The notes under the pieces were generated by a model. It saw only the letters and a list, made by a program, of their open reading frames with translations, ran no database searches and was not told the origin of the DNA. The position numbers and the translations under genes were made by a program. From Leishmania panamensis (lineage: Eukaryota > Euglenozoa > Kinetoplastea > Trypanosomatida > Trypanosomatidae), in contig NC_025857.1 of the NCBI RefSeq assembly GCF_000755165.1, positions 1 through 64,000 on the forward strand: a stretch of 64,000 bases of DNA, read 5' to 3'. Below, piece by piece: positions 18,461-30,014 of the stretch (position 1 is its first letter; every line of letters starts with the position of its first letter).

Positions 18461-19396
18461 CTCGAGAAAGGCTAAGAGAGAAGGGGTGTCAGTCGGCTGC
18501 ACCTTCCCCTTTTTGTTGGGAGAAGATGAGAGGCGGAGGTGCTTTGATGATAACGTTGCCTCTCACCCGTACGAACGTGAAGCACCCAGTGCATTCCTGA
18601 GTAAAGTCAACAGTGGTGAAGGGGGGTGAGATGGAGAATGGTGAACACGAGCGTATCTCCCTATTTGCTGCCAACTGAGGGGTGGGTGGTGTTGCCTGGT
18701 TGCCGGCCCTTGACTGTTATGAGTACGTAGGGGGCTGCACCCACAGAGCAAGCATGAGCAGCTTCATACGAAAAAGATTACGCTCTTTTTGTCGTTCATA
18801 TTCGTGACTTTTTATCAGCGGGGCCGTGCCAGCTGTAAAGTGAGAAGACGAGATGTGTAATGAGAGACTGGAGAGGGGTCGTGCTCCTCCCCTCGCACCT
18901 TCATCTTCGCACAGGCACACAGTAAAGAGAATGAAGCGCGCCCCCGTTGAACAAAAGCGCATGCACAAAATCTCATGATTATGGGGAGAGCGGCGCGCTG
19001 CAGTGCTTATCACTTTCCATCACTCTTTAGCAGCTGGGACACGATCAAGACTGTCGCCAGCGGTGGGATGAGGTTCCCCGTTTCACTTATTTATGCCACC
19101 GTCTCACTCTTCTGCCTCCAGACAGTTTTATTTTGTGCCCCATCAACACCAGCCTGTCGACGAGACGGCCCTGCAGCACATTTTTGCATTCCCTCTTCTC
19201 TGTCGTTTTCCGGCACACGTCACCACATCGAGACATCCAGAGTTGAGTGCGCACCATAGCGCACGCACAGGCGAGTCAATACGATGTCTGCCTCGATGAA
19301 AAAAAAAACGTTGGCGTGATGTGCTGCCAAATAATAAAGGCGCCATAACTGATCACCAATCACGGCATTATCGGTGAATTTGTCGCTTTACCAGAG
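18461..19396. other. Intergenic spacer
   Basis: 3' UTR of the helical-repeat gene. It has an A run at about 19300-19308 but no supported frame. The border with the retroelement remnant is unclear. Confidence 0.5.
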
Positions 19397-22300
19397 ATGT
19401 TGGACTTCTCCTCATGCCCTTGTCTCCCAAGTAGACGCAACGGGCGTACTACACGCAGGACAGGCTACTCGGGTGAGTACTTTCCATTGAACTCTCAATT
19501 TCTGGGGACATTCCACCAGACAAGCACGCCAGCTCAGGGTGCATTACAGAGGCAGCGTCTGCCGACCTAAAAGGGTAGAGCTACCGTCGACGCTGAGGGA
19601 TAGAGTGCCGTGAGTATGAGGAAGTTTGATGCCTTTCTCGAAGATATGGCGTTGGCCTCCGGCGAGGTGGTGCAAGTGGCGCAGTGGATGCGTCTCTGTG
19701 GCGTCGCGCGCAACAAATCGCGTGCCACTTCAAGGCCTGCTGTTCAGCGCTAGAATATGTGGTGTGCTTTGAAGACTATATAGATGTGTCTGCCAATTGA
19801 TTCAGAGGAGTACCAACGTACAAGTGGCTGTGCGGCGCATACAGGCGAATCCTGTCGGTGCTGCAGATACAGCGCCTGTGAGCGCCTCAGGTATCGGTGC
19901 CACCGACGAGAGTCAAGGCGCGACGGATGAAAAGCCCAGCTGTGCGACAGTGCCGGCTAACGTGGTCAATATGAATATCAGCAGTGACATTCCGTTGGCG
20001 CCAACGCTGGCCTCTTCGGCGCTGTCGGTGAATCAGGTGATGACCAAGTGCCGGAACCGGACCTTTTCGGAAGTGAGGTATGCCGGGTAGCATATTCAAA
20101 TTCACATGCGAGGCCATCAGCAAATCCTTTCCCTTCTGCCCGCTCCCTGGGGCCAGCGCGGCCGGATAAGTACGCGGTTCTGCAGCCTTATGCACCACCT
20201 GCAGACCATGCGCGCTGACCAGTGCGTCCTTGATGGGGAAACCCTCATGGCAAATATTCAGACGTGTCCCCCTCCCCTTTGGCACTCTCGGGGAGCACAA
20301 GCACACGCAGTTCAACGTCACGCCCTGCGTGTATTCCTGGACGACATTCTTTACTGGGATGGGTAATCGCTCTTAAAGAAGCCGCTGGGGCAGCAGTGCG
20401 AGGAGATGCGAAAGGGCATGTAAGCCATTTGAAGCCGTGTGATTTTCTTGCTCCGCCCCATCGAGGGCTGATACAAGCAGGGCGGAGCCGAGCTTCAGCA
20501 ACATCTGCGGCGAGCCACCATCGAGGGGTTAGAAGAGCTTGCCATCAAAGGCACAAGGAGCTTCTATGAGCCGCATGCATGCAGCTGGCTGACGCTCAAA
20601 AAGGTCCACCTCGAAGACCTTGCGGACTCTTCTGATCTGCTGGAGCTCTGTCCGGGGTACAGCCGTGGGAGCAAGGGCGGCCAGTTCTCCATTGTCGCGA
20701 GGGGCTATCTTGAAGCTTCCCTTCCCACCGATTCACCTGGGCGGCACAAGACGGTCTGCAAAGTAGGGGGTGACCTCAGCGAAGTCCAGCTAACGACTAT
20801 CACCCATGCCTATCGTGCGCGAATGGTTGTCGTGCCACGCGGACGGGGGCGGCGTACCAACCGGCTAACCTGTCCGATGTGGTTCTGCGACACCCAAGCA
20901 CGGCAGACATAATGGTAGTCATTGCAGCGAAGTTGTCTGTCGCCATAACACACACCTCTGGTATTTTGGTGTATTCTCCCTGCATCTTGTGTATGCGCCC
21001 TGGCAAGATAGTGCCCACAGCTGCAACCCTACGCGAGCTGCAGCACATTCAGGCACCTGAAAAGAGAGCCTCACCTTTGTCGGGGTGTCTATCCACTTGC
21101 GACTTGTGAACAGGGACACCATGCCTCCGCATGAGGAGGAGGGCTCTTCTACTGTTTTGCCGGGGCTGTCGGCCTCGCGGAGCAATGACGCAATCGTGCC
21201 GAAGATAGCGCTCAGCGTCTCTCATGAAACCTGGCAGCGGGGTCGTATGTACTGTCTCAAGCGGGCACAGCCAGAGGGTGATGGCCTGCGTGCAGCTTCA
21301 TGTATCCTTTCACGGAGCTTTACGGCCCCATTGCGGCAAAAGCGCACGGGCAGGCGCCATCGCTCAGCTCCGCGGGTCCGACTCTTTTTATCGGGGTCAG
21401 ACCTGCCAAGTGTATATGACGTGTGCTTGTTGCATTCATGTTCGTGCAGCACTCAACGCTACCTGGCCAAGTATCCCAGATGGATCGAGGATCCCTGGAG
21501 GAGGTACTCGCGGAAGCTGCGACGTATGCACTTCGCAATGCCGCTCCACTGCACGTTGTGGTGTCGCTCGTGGACACATAAGTCCAGGTTTTTCCATTGC
21601 CCCAGCTCGTGGAAACCCTCAGCGACCAGCGTTATGTTGCGATTGACGTGTATGTTGTCTTATGAGCAGCCCTCGGTCTCCCGACCGCTGCGTACCCCTG
21701 AGAGAAAGGTACCAACCTCTTTGGTGCAGCGCAGCACCATAACTTCTTCGGCCTTTGTTCGGAGGGGAGGCGAGACTGGCGGCCAACATTGCTGCGAGAA
21801 GGGGTGACTCAGAGTGTCTATGCCTTGCCTAATGTAGCGGTCGCGGAGACTGTGCAAGCTGAAGTGGCGTACATGCATGGTCGCTGTGTGCAGCTTACCA
21901 CTACGCATCTTTGTAAGATGCCATGCACTCATCTTCTCTGCGTCGATAACGCCTCACTGGTTCACCTGGAGGGATCTTAGCGACAGCCTACTGCAATTGT
22001 TAGCGCTGAGCAAGTGCACGATTTCTCCTGCGAAGGCGTGCGCTACACCGAAGGTATTTACCGACTGGAAAGCTCGTGACCGACTGCCCGACTTCTCGCG
22101 GGGTAGACCGTGCTGTTCAGCGGTGCGTTGCGCAGCAGGAGGCATGGCGCGGTGTTATGAGGTCGACCGCTCTACTCGGCGACGAGGTGCACTGTACTTC
22201 ACACATGGTTAGGAGATACTCCACTATGCTGGCTCTCACTGACTTCTGAGAAGGCAGCTGTGCAGCAGTATAAACACTCGCAGGAGGGTCACTCGCTGCC

Positions 22301-22960
22301 AGCGACGTGAAGACTGCGCCTTCAGAGGGGCAGTGCTACCTTTGGATACCTACGTCTTTGCCCCGCTTGCAGATGCACGGGCAGCATTGTGTAGCGCACG
22401 CCTCTTGAGGGAAGTACCCCTGTGACTGTGGTTCCTGCCCGACCACAGCATTGATGCACTCGCCACCGTGACCCGCGACAAGTTTGGCGCCAATTCGACG
22501 AACACTGGGAGCTGTGCATAGCACGCTCTGTTCGCGCTGGGCTCGGCTGCTGCCTGCAAAGCTTCTACCGACGCTCGAGTCGATCTCAAAAGGGGTATCA
22601 ATGTGGAGTAGAGACGTCACTATGACATTGCTGGGGCCCACATCGCGGCTTCTTTCATGAGCAACCCCGCTGAGGAGGGGTCGAGCGTCCGTGACACCGC
22701 CGCTTCCGCCTCCAGCGAAAGCACAGAAACTTTACCCAATGGATTCGCGAGCAGCTACGTATGGCGGCGCTGACGGCTAGCCTGGCGAACGCCATGCGCG
22801 ATGTGGTTGTGACCGCAGCGACAAAAGTCGGCACGCATTACGGCAGCGGAAGGAGAGGATCACATGAGAGACGTGCACGATTTGGCATTGCCACGCGGAG
22901 GCTGCGTTTGCCCTACCCGCTCACTCCATCTCTGTTTAAGGCTCTCTTTGCATCCGATTG
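19397..22960 (+). mobile_element. Degenerate tyrosine-recombinase (DIRS-like, TATE/VIPER-type) retroelement
   Basis: About 3.5 kb in which short protein-like stretches in sense orientation are broken by stops and frameshifts. In order: a possible first frame at 19397 and MRKFDAFLEDMALASG at 19616, gag position; a longer open stretch at about 20481-20890; STQRYL at 21448-21465, resembling the end of a tyrosine recombinase with the catalytic-type Tyr at 21460-21462; QRYVAIDVYV at 21629, reverse-transcriptase-like; and LLCVDNASLV (about 21932) with DRLPDFSRG (about 22078), resembling the RNase H region and its NPADxxSRG end. The order gag, recombinase, RT, RNase H is that of VIPER/TATE elements. 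Ends are approximate and no terminal repeats were identified. No frame is intact, so it is a fossil. Confidence 0.45.
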
Positions 22961-23656
22961 AATGATATTCAGCTTCTCATGGACTGAGTATTTGCACCTG
23001 CGCGTGTTCACGCTTCGCTGCAAGGAGTGACTATGTCGCAGTGCTTTTGGTTTTATTCTACCCCTTTTTCCTCCGCAATCGCTCCGTGCACACAGACACA
23101 CTCGCACCGTCTTCATTGTCTTTATTCCACTGAAATGGCGGAGCCTCCACCGAATCCTCTTTCCCTCTGGTGGACATACATGCACGCGTCCGTTGATGCG
23201 CTGCTCTCTATTTTTCAAGCGATTGAAACGACAAAACAATCAGTACTGTCAACGCTGCTGTGTATCCATCTGTTGTACTGCAACGACGATGCATTAATGA
23301 TGGTGCCCACCCATGAAGCTGTACGGAGTAAGAGGTCTTGGGTGATGTGGTTACCCCTTTGCCCATGCCGGGAAACGGGCTGTGTACCTACGCCTCACAC
23401 CCATGTCTGAGCAAGTGTAGTGTGTGTGTGTGTGTATCACCCCGAGCGTCTTATGGGGGCCTGGCTGTGGCTCTACCACGCCGCGCTTCTACCTTTCCCC
23501 TTCGCCCTCCTCCTCCTTCATGACTCACGCTGAACACGCTCGAAATGCACAAAACACCCCCAAATGTGTGCTCCGCTTCTATTGGCGCACTGGCAGTGTG
23601 TGTATTCACATTGCAAGCTGGAGTCAGCGCAGCAGGGAATTCATCCGAGAGCGCAA
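22961..23656. other. Intergenic spacer
   Basis: Between the retroelement remnant and the Plus3-RING gene. It has a short GT run at about 23420-23434 and a pyrimidine-rich tract at about 23485-23520, a likely splicing signal for the gene at 23657. No supported frame. Confidence 0.55.
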
Positions 23657-24532
23657 ATGAGCAGAAACCATGCGAAAGGTTCGGCGAACGCGCCGCCACT
23701 GGACATGCTCCAGAAGCTGCAGCTCTTTCGGTCAACCCTAGTGAACTTTTTAGAGTGGCGCAACTTCAGCGACGTGGTACATGGCTGCTACGTTCGTGTA
23801 CTACTGGAGATGCGCAGCGCCGAGGAGAGTCGACGCGAGAGTCCCGATAACTACTACATCGCGCTTGTGAAGGGGGCCCAGCGTGGGCCGGTTTACTCCG
23901 GCTTCTCCGCTGACGCTGTGACCACAGAGTGGCACATTGTGATTGAGTTACCGCCGTGCTTCCGCTCGACGCAGAACGGCAATGTTGTGCAGCTGAACTC
24001 CATTTCGAATTCCCCATTTAGACAGGCGGAGTATCAGAACTGGGTAGACATGACAAAGGAGACGAGAGAGCTATCCTTCCCGAGCCTCCCGCAGCTGCAG
24101 TTCCGCCTAGGGATGCTGGAAGAGCACAAGCAGCAGGCCCTCGCGCCGGAGCCACGCCGCCATAAACACGGTGAGGACGCGCAGACCGCAGAGCTGCGAG
24201 ACCGAGCGTTGGAGGAGAAGCGAAACCGCATTAAAGAGGAGATCATGGCTACGCACGTGAAGCTGCGCCGAATTGACCAACTGAAGACACTTTCGTTGGA
24301 GGATTTGCAGGAGGTAGAGCGAGAGATACTCGATTTAATCACAGGGGTGCGAATATTCATCAATGAACGTTCGAAATGCATGCTTTGTCACAACAGAATC
24401 TGCACGGAAATCTGCTACCCATGCAAGCATCAAGTACTCTGCAAGGACTGTGCCAAGTCGATCTGTGGACGATGCCCCGCGCCAATGTGCAAGACACATG
24501 TGCAGTACACGTTTGAAGCGTTCACATCGTAG
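23657..24532 (+). CDS. Plus3-domain protein with C-terminal RING finger
   Basis: A 291-residue protein from ATG 23657. Residues about 20-135 resemble a Plus3 domain, the part of RTF1 that binds phosphorylated elongation factor: NFSDVVHGCYVRVLLEM, YYIALVKGAQRGPVYSGF and VQLNSISNSPFRQAEYQNW fit its conserved blocks (GCFVR and SNSPFTxxE). Residues 175-230 form a charged helix. The C-terminus is a compact RING of the C3HC4 type: C241-C244, C256-x-H258, C262-C265 and C270-C273, with a further Cys at 278. A RING suggests E3 ubiquitin ligase activity, and Plus3 suggests chromatin or transcription contact. The Plus3 call is by eye. The product should be nuclear if the analogy holds. Confidence 0.78.
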   Translation: MSRNHAKGSANAPPLDMLQKLQLFRSTLVNFLEWRNFSDVVHGCYVRVLLEMRSAEESRRESPDNYYIALVKGAQRGPVYSGFSADAVTTEWHIVIELPPCFRSTQNGNVVQLNSISNSPFRQAEYQNWVDMTKETRELSFPSLPQLQFRLGMLEEHKQQALAPEPRRHKHGEDAQTAELRDRALEEKRNRIKEEIMATHVKLRRIDQLKTLSLEDLQEVEREILDLITGVRIFINERSKCMLCHNRICTEICYPCKHQVLCKDCAKSICGRCPAPMCKTHVQYTFEAFTS

Positions 24533-26237
24533 CATCTGCGTGAGCCTTTTTGTGTGGTTGTCGAAGCTCAGCAGGGCCTGCGCTGCCTGTAATGCTGCAT
24601 CTTTCGTTTCCTCGATTGACTTTTTGTGCCTCGCCGCCACCCTACCACCCCTTCCAGTGTCGCAACTCGTTACCGGTCTCTTCTGTCACTTTTGGCTCTT
24701 CGACCGCCGCCGCTTCGGGTGAACCGCTTTCTCTATATGCGGCACCCTTGCTGGGCTCGACTAACGGCCTCAAAAATGGCGACACTTTGAGGTGTTGGCG
24801 TTTTCTCTGGCGGCATGTACTCTCTCACTCTCTCTATATTTCAGTGGTGCTTCGCTGTTCTCCGTGACTGGGCTACGGCGGTGCACTTAGAATTCATGGA
24901 TGTGTGCCACGGTGCTTTGGGTCTCTTTTCCCCTTTGCTTGCGCGCATTTTCTCGCCTCTGCTTGCTGTAGTTTTTCTCATAATTTCTTCGCATCTCCGC
25001 CTTCGTCTCGCAAGTTTGTTTTCGGCAGCCTCTGCGTCGTGGCAGCGTCTGCACTGTTTTGTCTGCGTGAACACAACGGTGTGGTGGCTCTTCCCATCGT
25101 TTCCCTTCGCCGGCCTGGCTGCGTTGGCGTCTTTCCTTCTTGATGCGTGTGGGTGTGTGGGTGTGGGTGCGTACACGTGTGTGGAGGTGATGCCGTTGAG
25201 GGTTGTTATCGACGGGAGGGAGGCGAGAGTGAGAAGTACTTTGATGCCCGAGCAACCCATGTGCGCTCGTGATCGTCCTCCTCCTCCTCGTTTGGCCTGA
25301 CGCTGACCTTTTGTACTTTTTGTTGTTCACCTTTGCTCTCTCTTCTCCCTCCCTCGATCTTCAATAAAAGCCACTTTGGTGCCGCTCGCCTATTAGAGCA
25401 GATAGACACGTATATCAGAAGACAAGCGAAGAGAGCACACGGCAGCACAGTCACTCATTCTGTGCCACTTGTGCGAATTGCCGCTGCTGCATTTTCTCAC
25501 GAGTCGATCGCCACCTCTGGTTACTCGAGCAACACAGCAGACCGATGGGATGAGAGTTGGCCCAAGCTGACTGTGGCAGACATCCAGCAAGCATGCACAC
25601 CCGCAAATCGACGGCGTTCCTTCACTACAGCGACTTACCCTTGCAAGGATAGGGCATTTTGTCCAGCATGTGTAAACGGTGTGACGGGAGAGGTATAGGA
25701 CGTGTTTCCTCTAGGTCCATTCTTACCAAGGTTGCACTGCAGCACTACGGTGCGGCCCACCGCCCCCCTCCTCTGCCTGCTGTCTGCTGTCCCCTCACTA
25801 CACTGGTCTCCTTTCTAACTCTAACATTTTTGTCGCCTTCGATGTTGACCCTCTTCCGTCTCACCTCTTCACAGCGATCTCTCGCAGCCGCTACCACGGC
25901 GGGCTGGCGAGTGCCACGTCGTATAGAAATAGATAGACAGGAAGCGACACCGATCCCTTGAGTGTGCGCTGCTGGTGCTTTTCTCCCTCTTGAGCAAATT
26001 CACACAAAGGACTCTCCGGCACGACTCATCGAACCCCATCTTTGAAGGCCTCCTTACCGTGGATTCCCATTATTGTTCATAACCCAATTGTTTTAGTTGC
26101 TCGTCATCCCATGCTCGCTGGGTCCCTTGCGCCAAGGCACAAGGCTGTATCACTACTGCTTCAATTATTCCCAACAAATCAGCCCCTTCCATCGGAGAGG
26201 AGAAATAAACAAACCTATTACCCTATCGCCTTGGAAA
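24533..26237. other. Long intergenic spacer
   Basis: 1.7 kb of T/C-rich sequence with several pyrimidine tracts, for example 25318-25367. Frames at 24815-25300 and 25333-25698 lack an ATG at a sensible place or are low-complexity and hydrophobic by composition. I see no gene here. Confidence 0.6.
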
Positions 26238-28892
26238 ATGCTCCGGAGCGTACCCACGTTTCAGGCGGTCCCCCAAGACGAGTGGCCCATCCCCTCCACC
26301 GCGCGCAAGTGTGTTCAGTGTGGCAAGGCATTTGGGCTCTTTCAATCTGCGGGAAACTGCCACGGATGCGGCCGCATATGCTGCCCCGGCTGTCTCGCAG
26401 AACACCTTGTGCTACCGGGTCAACCAGGCACTCAGCCGGTGCCCGTGTGCGCCATGTGCTCTAAAGCCATCAAGCGCTTGCTCGAAGAGGCGGAGATGGC
26501 CGTACACCGCTGTCGTCTACTTGAGGGGATGCTGAATGAGCAGGCCATGCAAGGCGAAAAGCTGCGTACCGATCTACACGAGCAGCAAGAAGAAAACAAA
26601 CTCTTGACGCACGAGAAGGAGAGCCTTAAAGCGACCATTGTGAGGATGGAGATCGAGGCCGAGGTGGCGGCGGCGGCGGCAGCTGCTAGGACAGTCAATC
26701 CAGTAACGCCAGGGCACACTCCCGCCTCGACGCCCTCGAAAGCAAACGCTGAAGTGCACGTTAATGCTAGTGCGTCGGCCGAATCTGTGGCTGCCGTGGA
26801 GGAAATGCTGAGCAAAAAGAAGCGGCAGCTGGACGTGCGCGAGGCAACACTGAAGGACGCGCTCAAGAAGGTCTCGGCCGACGCGGCAAAGGTCGCGGAT
26901 CAGCGTGCTGCGCTGCAGGAGCAGGAGAAACGGATGACGGCCCAGCTGACGGCCCAGCTCACCTCTCTTTTCGAGGAGGAGAGGCAACGCCTGGAGGACA
27001 TTTGCGCAGACGCCGTCACGGATATGCAGAACACGTACAGGGAGTGGATAGCGCAGCAGCGGGACGCTGCCGTAGAGCGCCGACGGAAGTACGAGCATGT
27101 GATGGAGACGCGTCTGCAGCGTGCGACTTCAGAGGTAGCCGAAATGAGGGCGGAGCGTGATGTGCTACAGCAGACACTGGAGAATCAGCGCGCCCAGCTG
27201 GCAGAATTGCAGAACGCGTCGAGGGTACAGACGGAGAGGCGGAGCGAGGCAAAGGACGGTGGCCCCTCGTCACAGTATGCAAGAGAAGAGAAGGAGTCAC
27301 TCCAGGAAGCCGTTGCGGAGAGCATACCGCGTGCTGGGGCGGCAAACGAGCGGCCTCATGCAACTCAGACAGACCCGGACATTACCGAACTCTTAGGCGG
27401 TGGGGAACAACTGAAGCACGCTAACGCGGCTGCTGCGTACGCAGCGCTGCAGCGGCGAGCGCAAGACAGCATTGCGGCCCTCATGCCTGACATGCGCGCC
27501 AAGGAAGTGGAGTGGGAGAGAGCGAAGGCTGCTGCTGTGGCTACTGCTGAATCGGCTGCGCGCCTCGCGGAGCGTGAGCGGCTTGGGCAAGAGGCCGAGA
27601 AGACTCGACAGGAAAGCCAGCGTGAAATCAAAGAAGCTATGAGAATTGTGGCGCAGCAACGCGACTCCGCGATGGACGTACTCCGTACGCAGCACCAGCG
27701 TGACAAGGAAGAATGGCTCTCCAAGATGCGGCGACTGGAGGAGGGCCAACAAAATCAAGAGGAGGCCTGGCGTGCGGAGAAGGCGGCATTTCAGAAAAAG
27801 TGCAGCGAGCTTGAAACGCACCTAGAGGGACGCAAAGCAGCAGCAGGGAAGCTGCAGCAGCAACTACGCGACGCCAAGCGGGAGCTGTCAGAACTGAAGG
27901 CAAAAGCACGCGACAATGAGGATGCCGTAGCAGAGGAAAGACGAAAGCGAGCCAACGCCACTGCGAAAACTGTGCAATACTCGGCATCCTCTCTCCTTAA
28001 GGAGGCTCAACAGGGACAACAGCGGATCCTCGCAGCGCATGCGGGCGCTCTGGCACTTCTGCAGGAAAAAATGCAGAAATTAGCGCAAGTCAACTCTGCA
28101 GCTGCGAATTCCAGAGAGGAGAGGCGACGTGAGGTGACTCAACGGCTGCATACGGAGTTGGAGTGCACTCGGCAAGAGCGGGATACGGCACTGGAGCAGC
28201 TGGGTAAGATGCAAGAGGCGGCAGAGGGCATGAAGGCGCGAATGAATGAGGAGAGTGCGCAGTTGGGCGCGCTGCGTGACGTGATTCAGAGGCAGCAGCG
28301 AGCTCTAGCTAGACTCCAGGAGCAGCATCAGCGCACCGTCGACGAGCTGCGCGCGGCCCGAGCTGCCGTGTCAGCACCCAGTGCCGCTGATGCTGCTGCG
28401 TCGTTAGCGGAGTCGGAGAATCCCGTGGTGCGTGCCACGGATGACACCTGTTATCGTGTGTTACTTCGACTGGAGCAGCGCTGGGTGCTGCAGCAGGCAG
28501 ATCTACAGTGCTGCTACTCGGTGGCGCTGTATGCGGTGGTGCAGCGGACGTGGACGCAGATGATTGGCAGGATGACGTCGTCGTTGGTGGCAGAGGCAGA
28601 GCGGCAGCGGCGTTCGCGCGACCGAAGCGCAGAGGCTCTTGAGAACACGACGAGCACAATCAAGGAGGTGCAGAGAGATCTGCGCCTGCGCATGCAGGCG
28701 CTGCTGCAACAACAAGTCGACGTTGAAGAGCGTGAAAAGCGTCTGCAGGACAAGAAGAAGCGAATGGATGTGGTGTGCCGCAGCCTGCACACGGTGGCTC
28801 AGGAGTTGCGGAAAAAGCATCTCGACGCCACAGAGAATCCCACTTTGGAGGAAGTAATGAAATCAGCTCGTGTGATGAGTGAGTCCCCGTAA
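26238..28892 (+). CDS. FYVE-variant zinc finger coiled-coil protein
   Basis: An 884-residue protein from ATG 26238. The N-terminus carries eight cysteines in FYVE spacing: C25/C28, C41/C44, C49/C52 and C71/C74, within KCVQCGKAF, GNCHGCGRICCPGC and PVCAMC. The phosphoinositide-binding signature is missing: WxxD reads WPIP (W16), the R(R/K)HHCR block reads SAGNCHG, and RVC reads PVC. It is thus a FYVE-related finger unlikely to bind PI3P in the usual way. From about residue 77 to the end the chain is mostly heptad-like coiled coil rich in Glu, Gln, Arg and Ala, interrupted near 150-180 by an Ala/Pro/Thr linker. A structural or vesicle/cytoskeleton-tethering role is plausible. GC-ending codons dominate. 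Confidence 0.85.
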   Translation: MLRSVPTFQAVPQDEWPIPSTARKCVQCGKAFGLFQSAGNCHGCGRICCPGCLAEHLVLPGQPGTQPVPVCAMCSKAIKRLLEEAEMAVHRCRLLEGMLNEQAMQGEKLRTDLHEQQEENKLLTHEKESLKATIVRMEIEAEVAAAAAAARTVNPVTPGHTPASTPSKANAEVHVNASASAESVAAVEEMLSKKKRQLDVREATLKDALKKVSADAAKVADQRAALQEQEKRMTAQLTAQLTSLFEEERQRLEDICADAVTDMQNTYREWIAQQRDAAVERRRKYEHVMETRLQRATSEVAEMRAERDVLQQTLENQRAQLAELQNASRVQTERRSEAKDGGPSSQYAREEKESLQEAVAESIPRAGAANERPHATQTDPDITELLGGGEQLKHANAAAAYAALQRRAQDSIAALMPDMRAKEVEWERAKAAAVATAESAARLAERERLGQEAEKTRQESQREIKEAMRIVAQQRDSAMDVLRTQHQRDKEEWLSKMRRLEEGQQNQEEAWRAEKAAFQKKCSELETHLEGRKAAAGKLQQQLRDAKRELSELKAKARDNEDAVAEERRKRANATAKTVQYSASSLLKEAQQGQQRILAAHAGALALLQEKMQKLAQVNSAAANSREERRREVTQRLHTELECTRQERDTALEQLGKMQEAAEGMKARMNEESAQLGALRDVIQRQQRALARLQEQHQRTVDELRAARAAVSAPSAADAAASLAESENPVVRATDDTCYRVLLRLEQRWVLQQADLQCCYSVALYAVVQRTWTQMIGRMTSSLVAEAERQRRSRDRSAEALENTTSTIKEVQRDLRLRMQALLQQQVDVEEREKRLQDKKKRMDVVCRSLHTVAQELRKKHLDATENPTLEEVMKSARVMSESP

Positions 28893-30014
28893 ACTACTGT
28901 CATACACTGCATGAGCAGAGTGACTGATGCTGCATGCGTGGCGCAGGCGCTCGTGCTGGAGATGGGCAACGTCGGTGGCATTAAAGATGTGCAGGGGGCG
29001 TCACCCTGGGCACTTCTGGTCGGCACGTCTGTCGATTATTCTCTGCTGTTTTGCGCCCCTTTCGGGCGTTCACGACTTGTGGGGCTCGCACGGCTTTCCG
29101 CTCATTTTGTTCTTTGGACCATTTTAGTGCCGTCACCTCAACTAGAAGTCGTACATTGTGTGCCGGGCCCTCTCTCGAATACCCCTGACTCTCTGCTCGA
29201 CCCCCAAAGCACACATACACGCACCAACACCTTCGGTGTGCTCACCTCTTTGATGACTGCACGTGCCTCTGTGGGAACCTCTTCTTCTTAACCCCATGCT
29301 GTTGTCACGTATGTGTTGTCACAGCGTGATCCGCAGCGGCTGCACCCCTCGGCTACGTTTCGTTCTAGGCCGATGTGCTGTGAGTACACGGGCGACAACA
29401 AACACCCCTGCGTACCTCCTGCGGGCCTTCTTCCTGGTCACCAATGACACGAATCGCCCAATTTGCTTTGATGCTGCCCGTTGGCTCTCGCCCCCCCCTC
29501 CCCCTCCTCTTTTCTGCGCTTTTCGAACTGATTTTCCGAGAACTTACGCATCAAGCGAAACGCCTCCTGACGTGAATACTAGGACGCTGGTGCGCGTGAC
29601 TCGAGCCTTCCGTCCGTGGTTGAGTGAGCCGTCCACTGCGTCCTCTTCCTCGCGACATCTCTACAGGGGAGGAAGACGCATGTCCATTGCCTTTACGCCA
29701 GCCTTCTGTTATCTCTCTGTCCTGCCTCGCAGACGCAAGCCTGCACTCGCGACTGCCTGAAGCGTGTTACGCGTCTTCTCTATCTACAGTCATATTTACA
29801 AGTCTCCGCCACGCCCCAACCCGTGTCTCCCTGACCGGTACACACACACGCACACTCGCACGCACAGTGCCATAAAACGCCTTTTTTGGCCAGCTGTAGA
29901 GAAAGCGAATAGGCGCCCATCGTGCCACCATCCGTAGGTCAGTGGCATTCCAGGGGGGGGGGGGCATTGCGCACATATACCTAAACATACACGGAGGGCA
30001 AGCCGCAGAGCAAA
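28893..30014. other. Intergenic spacer
   Basis: 1.1 kb with a C-rich run near 29490-29512, an AC/GC-rich stretch at 29840-29868 and a run of 12 G at 29953-29964 shortly before the next gene. Frames in this region are low-complexity. No gene is supported. Confidence 0.6.

Noticed and set aside
24815..25300. 161-codon hydrophobic frame in the long spacer before the FYVE-variant gene
   Set aside because: The hydrophobicity comes from T-rich DNA, antisense frames are equally long, and the end is low-complexity.
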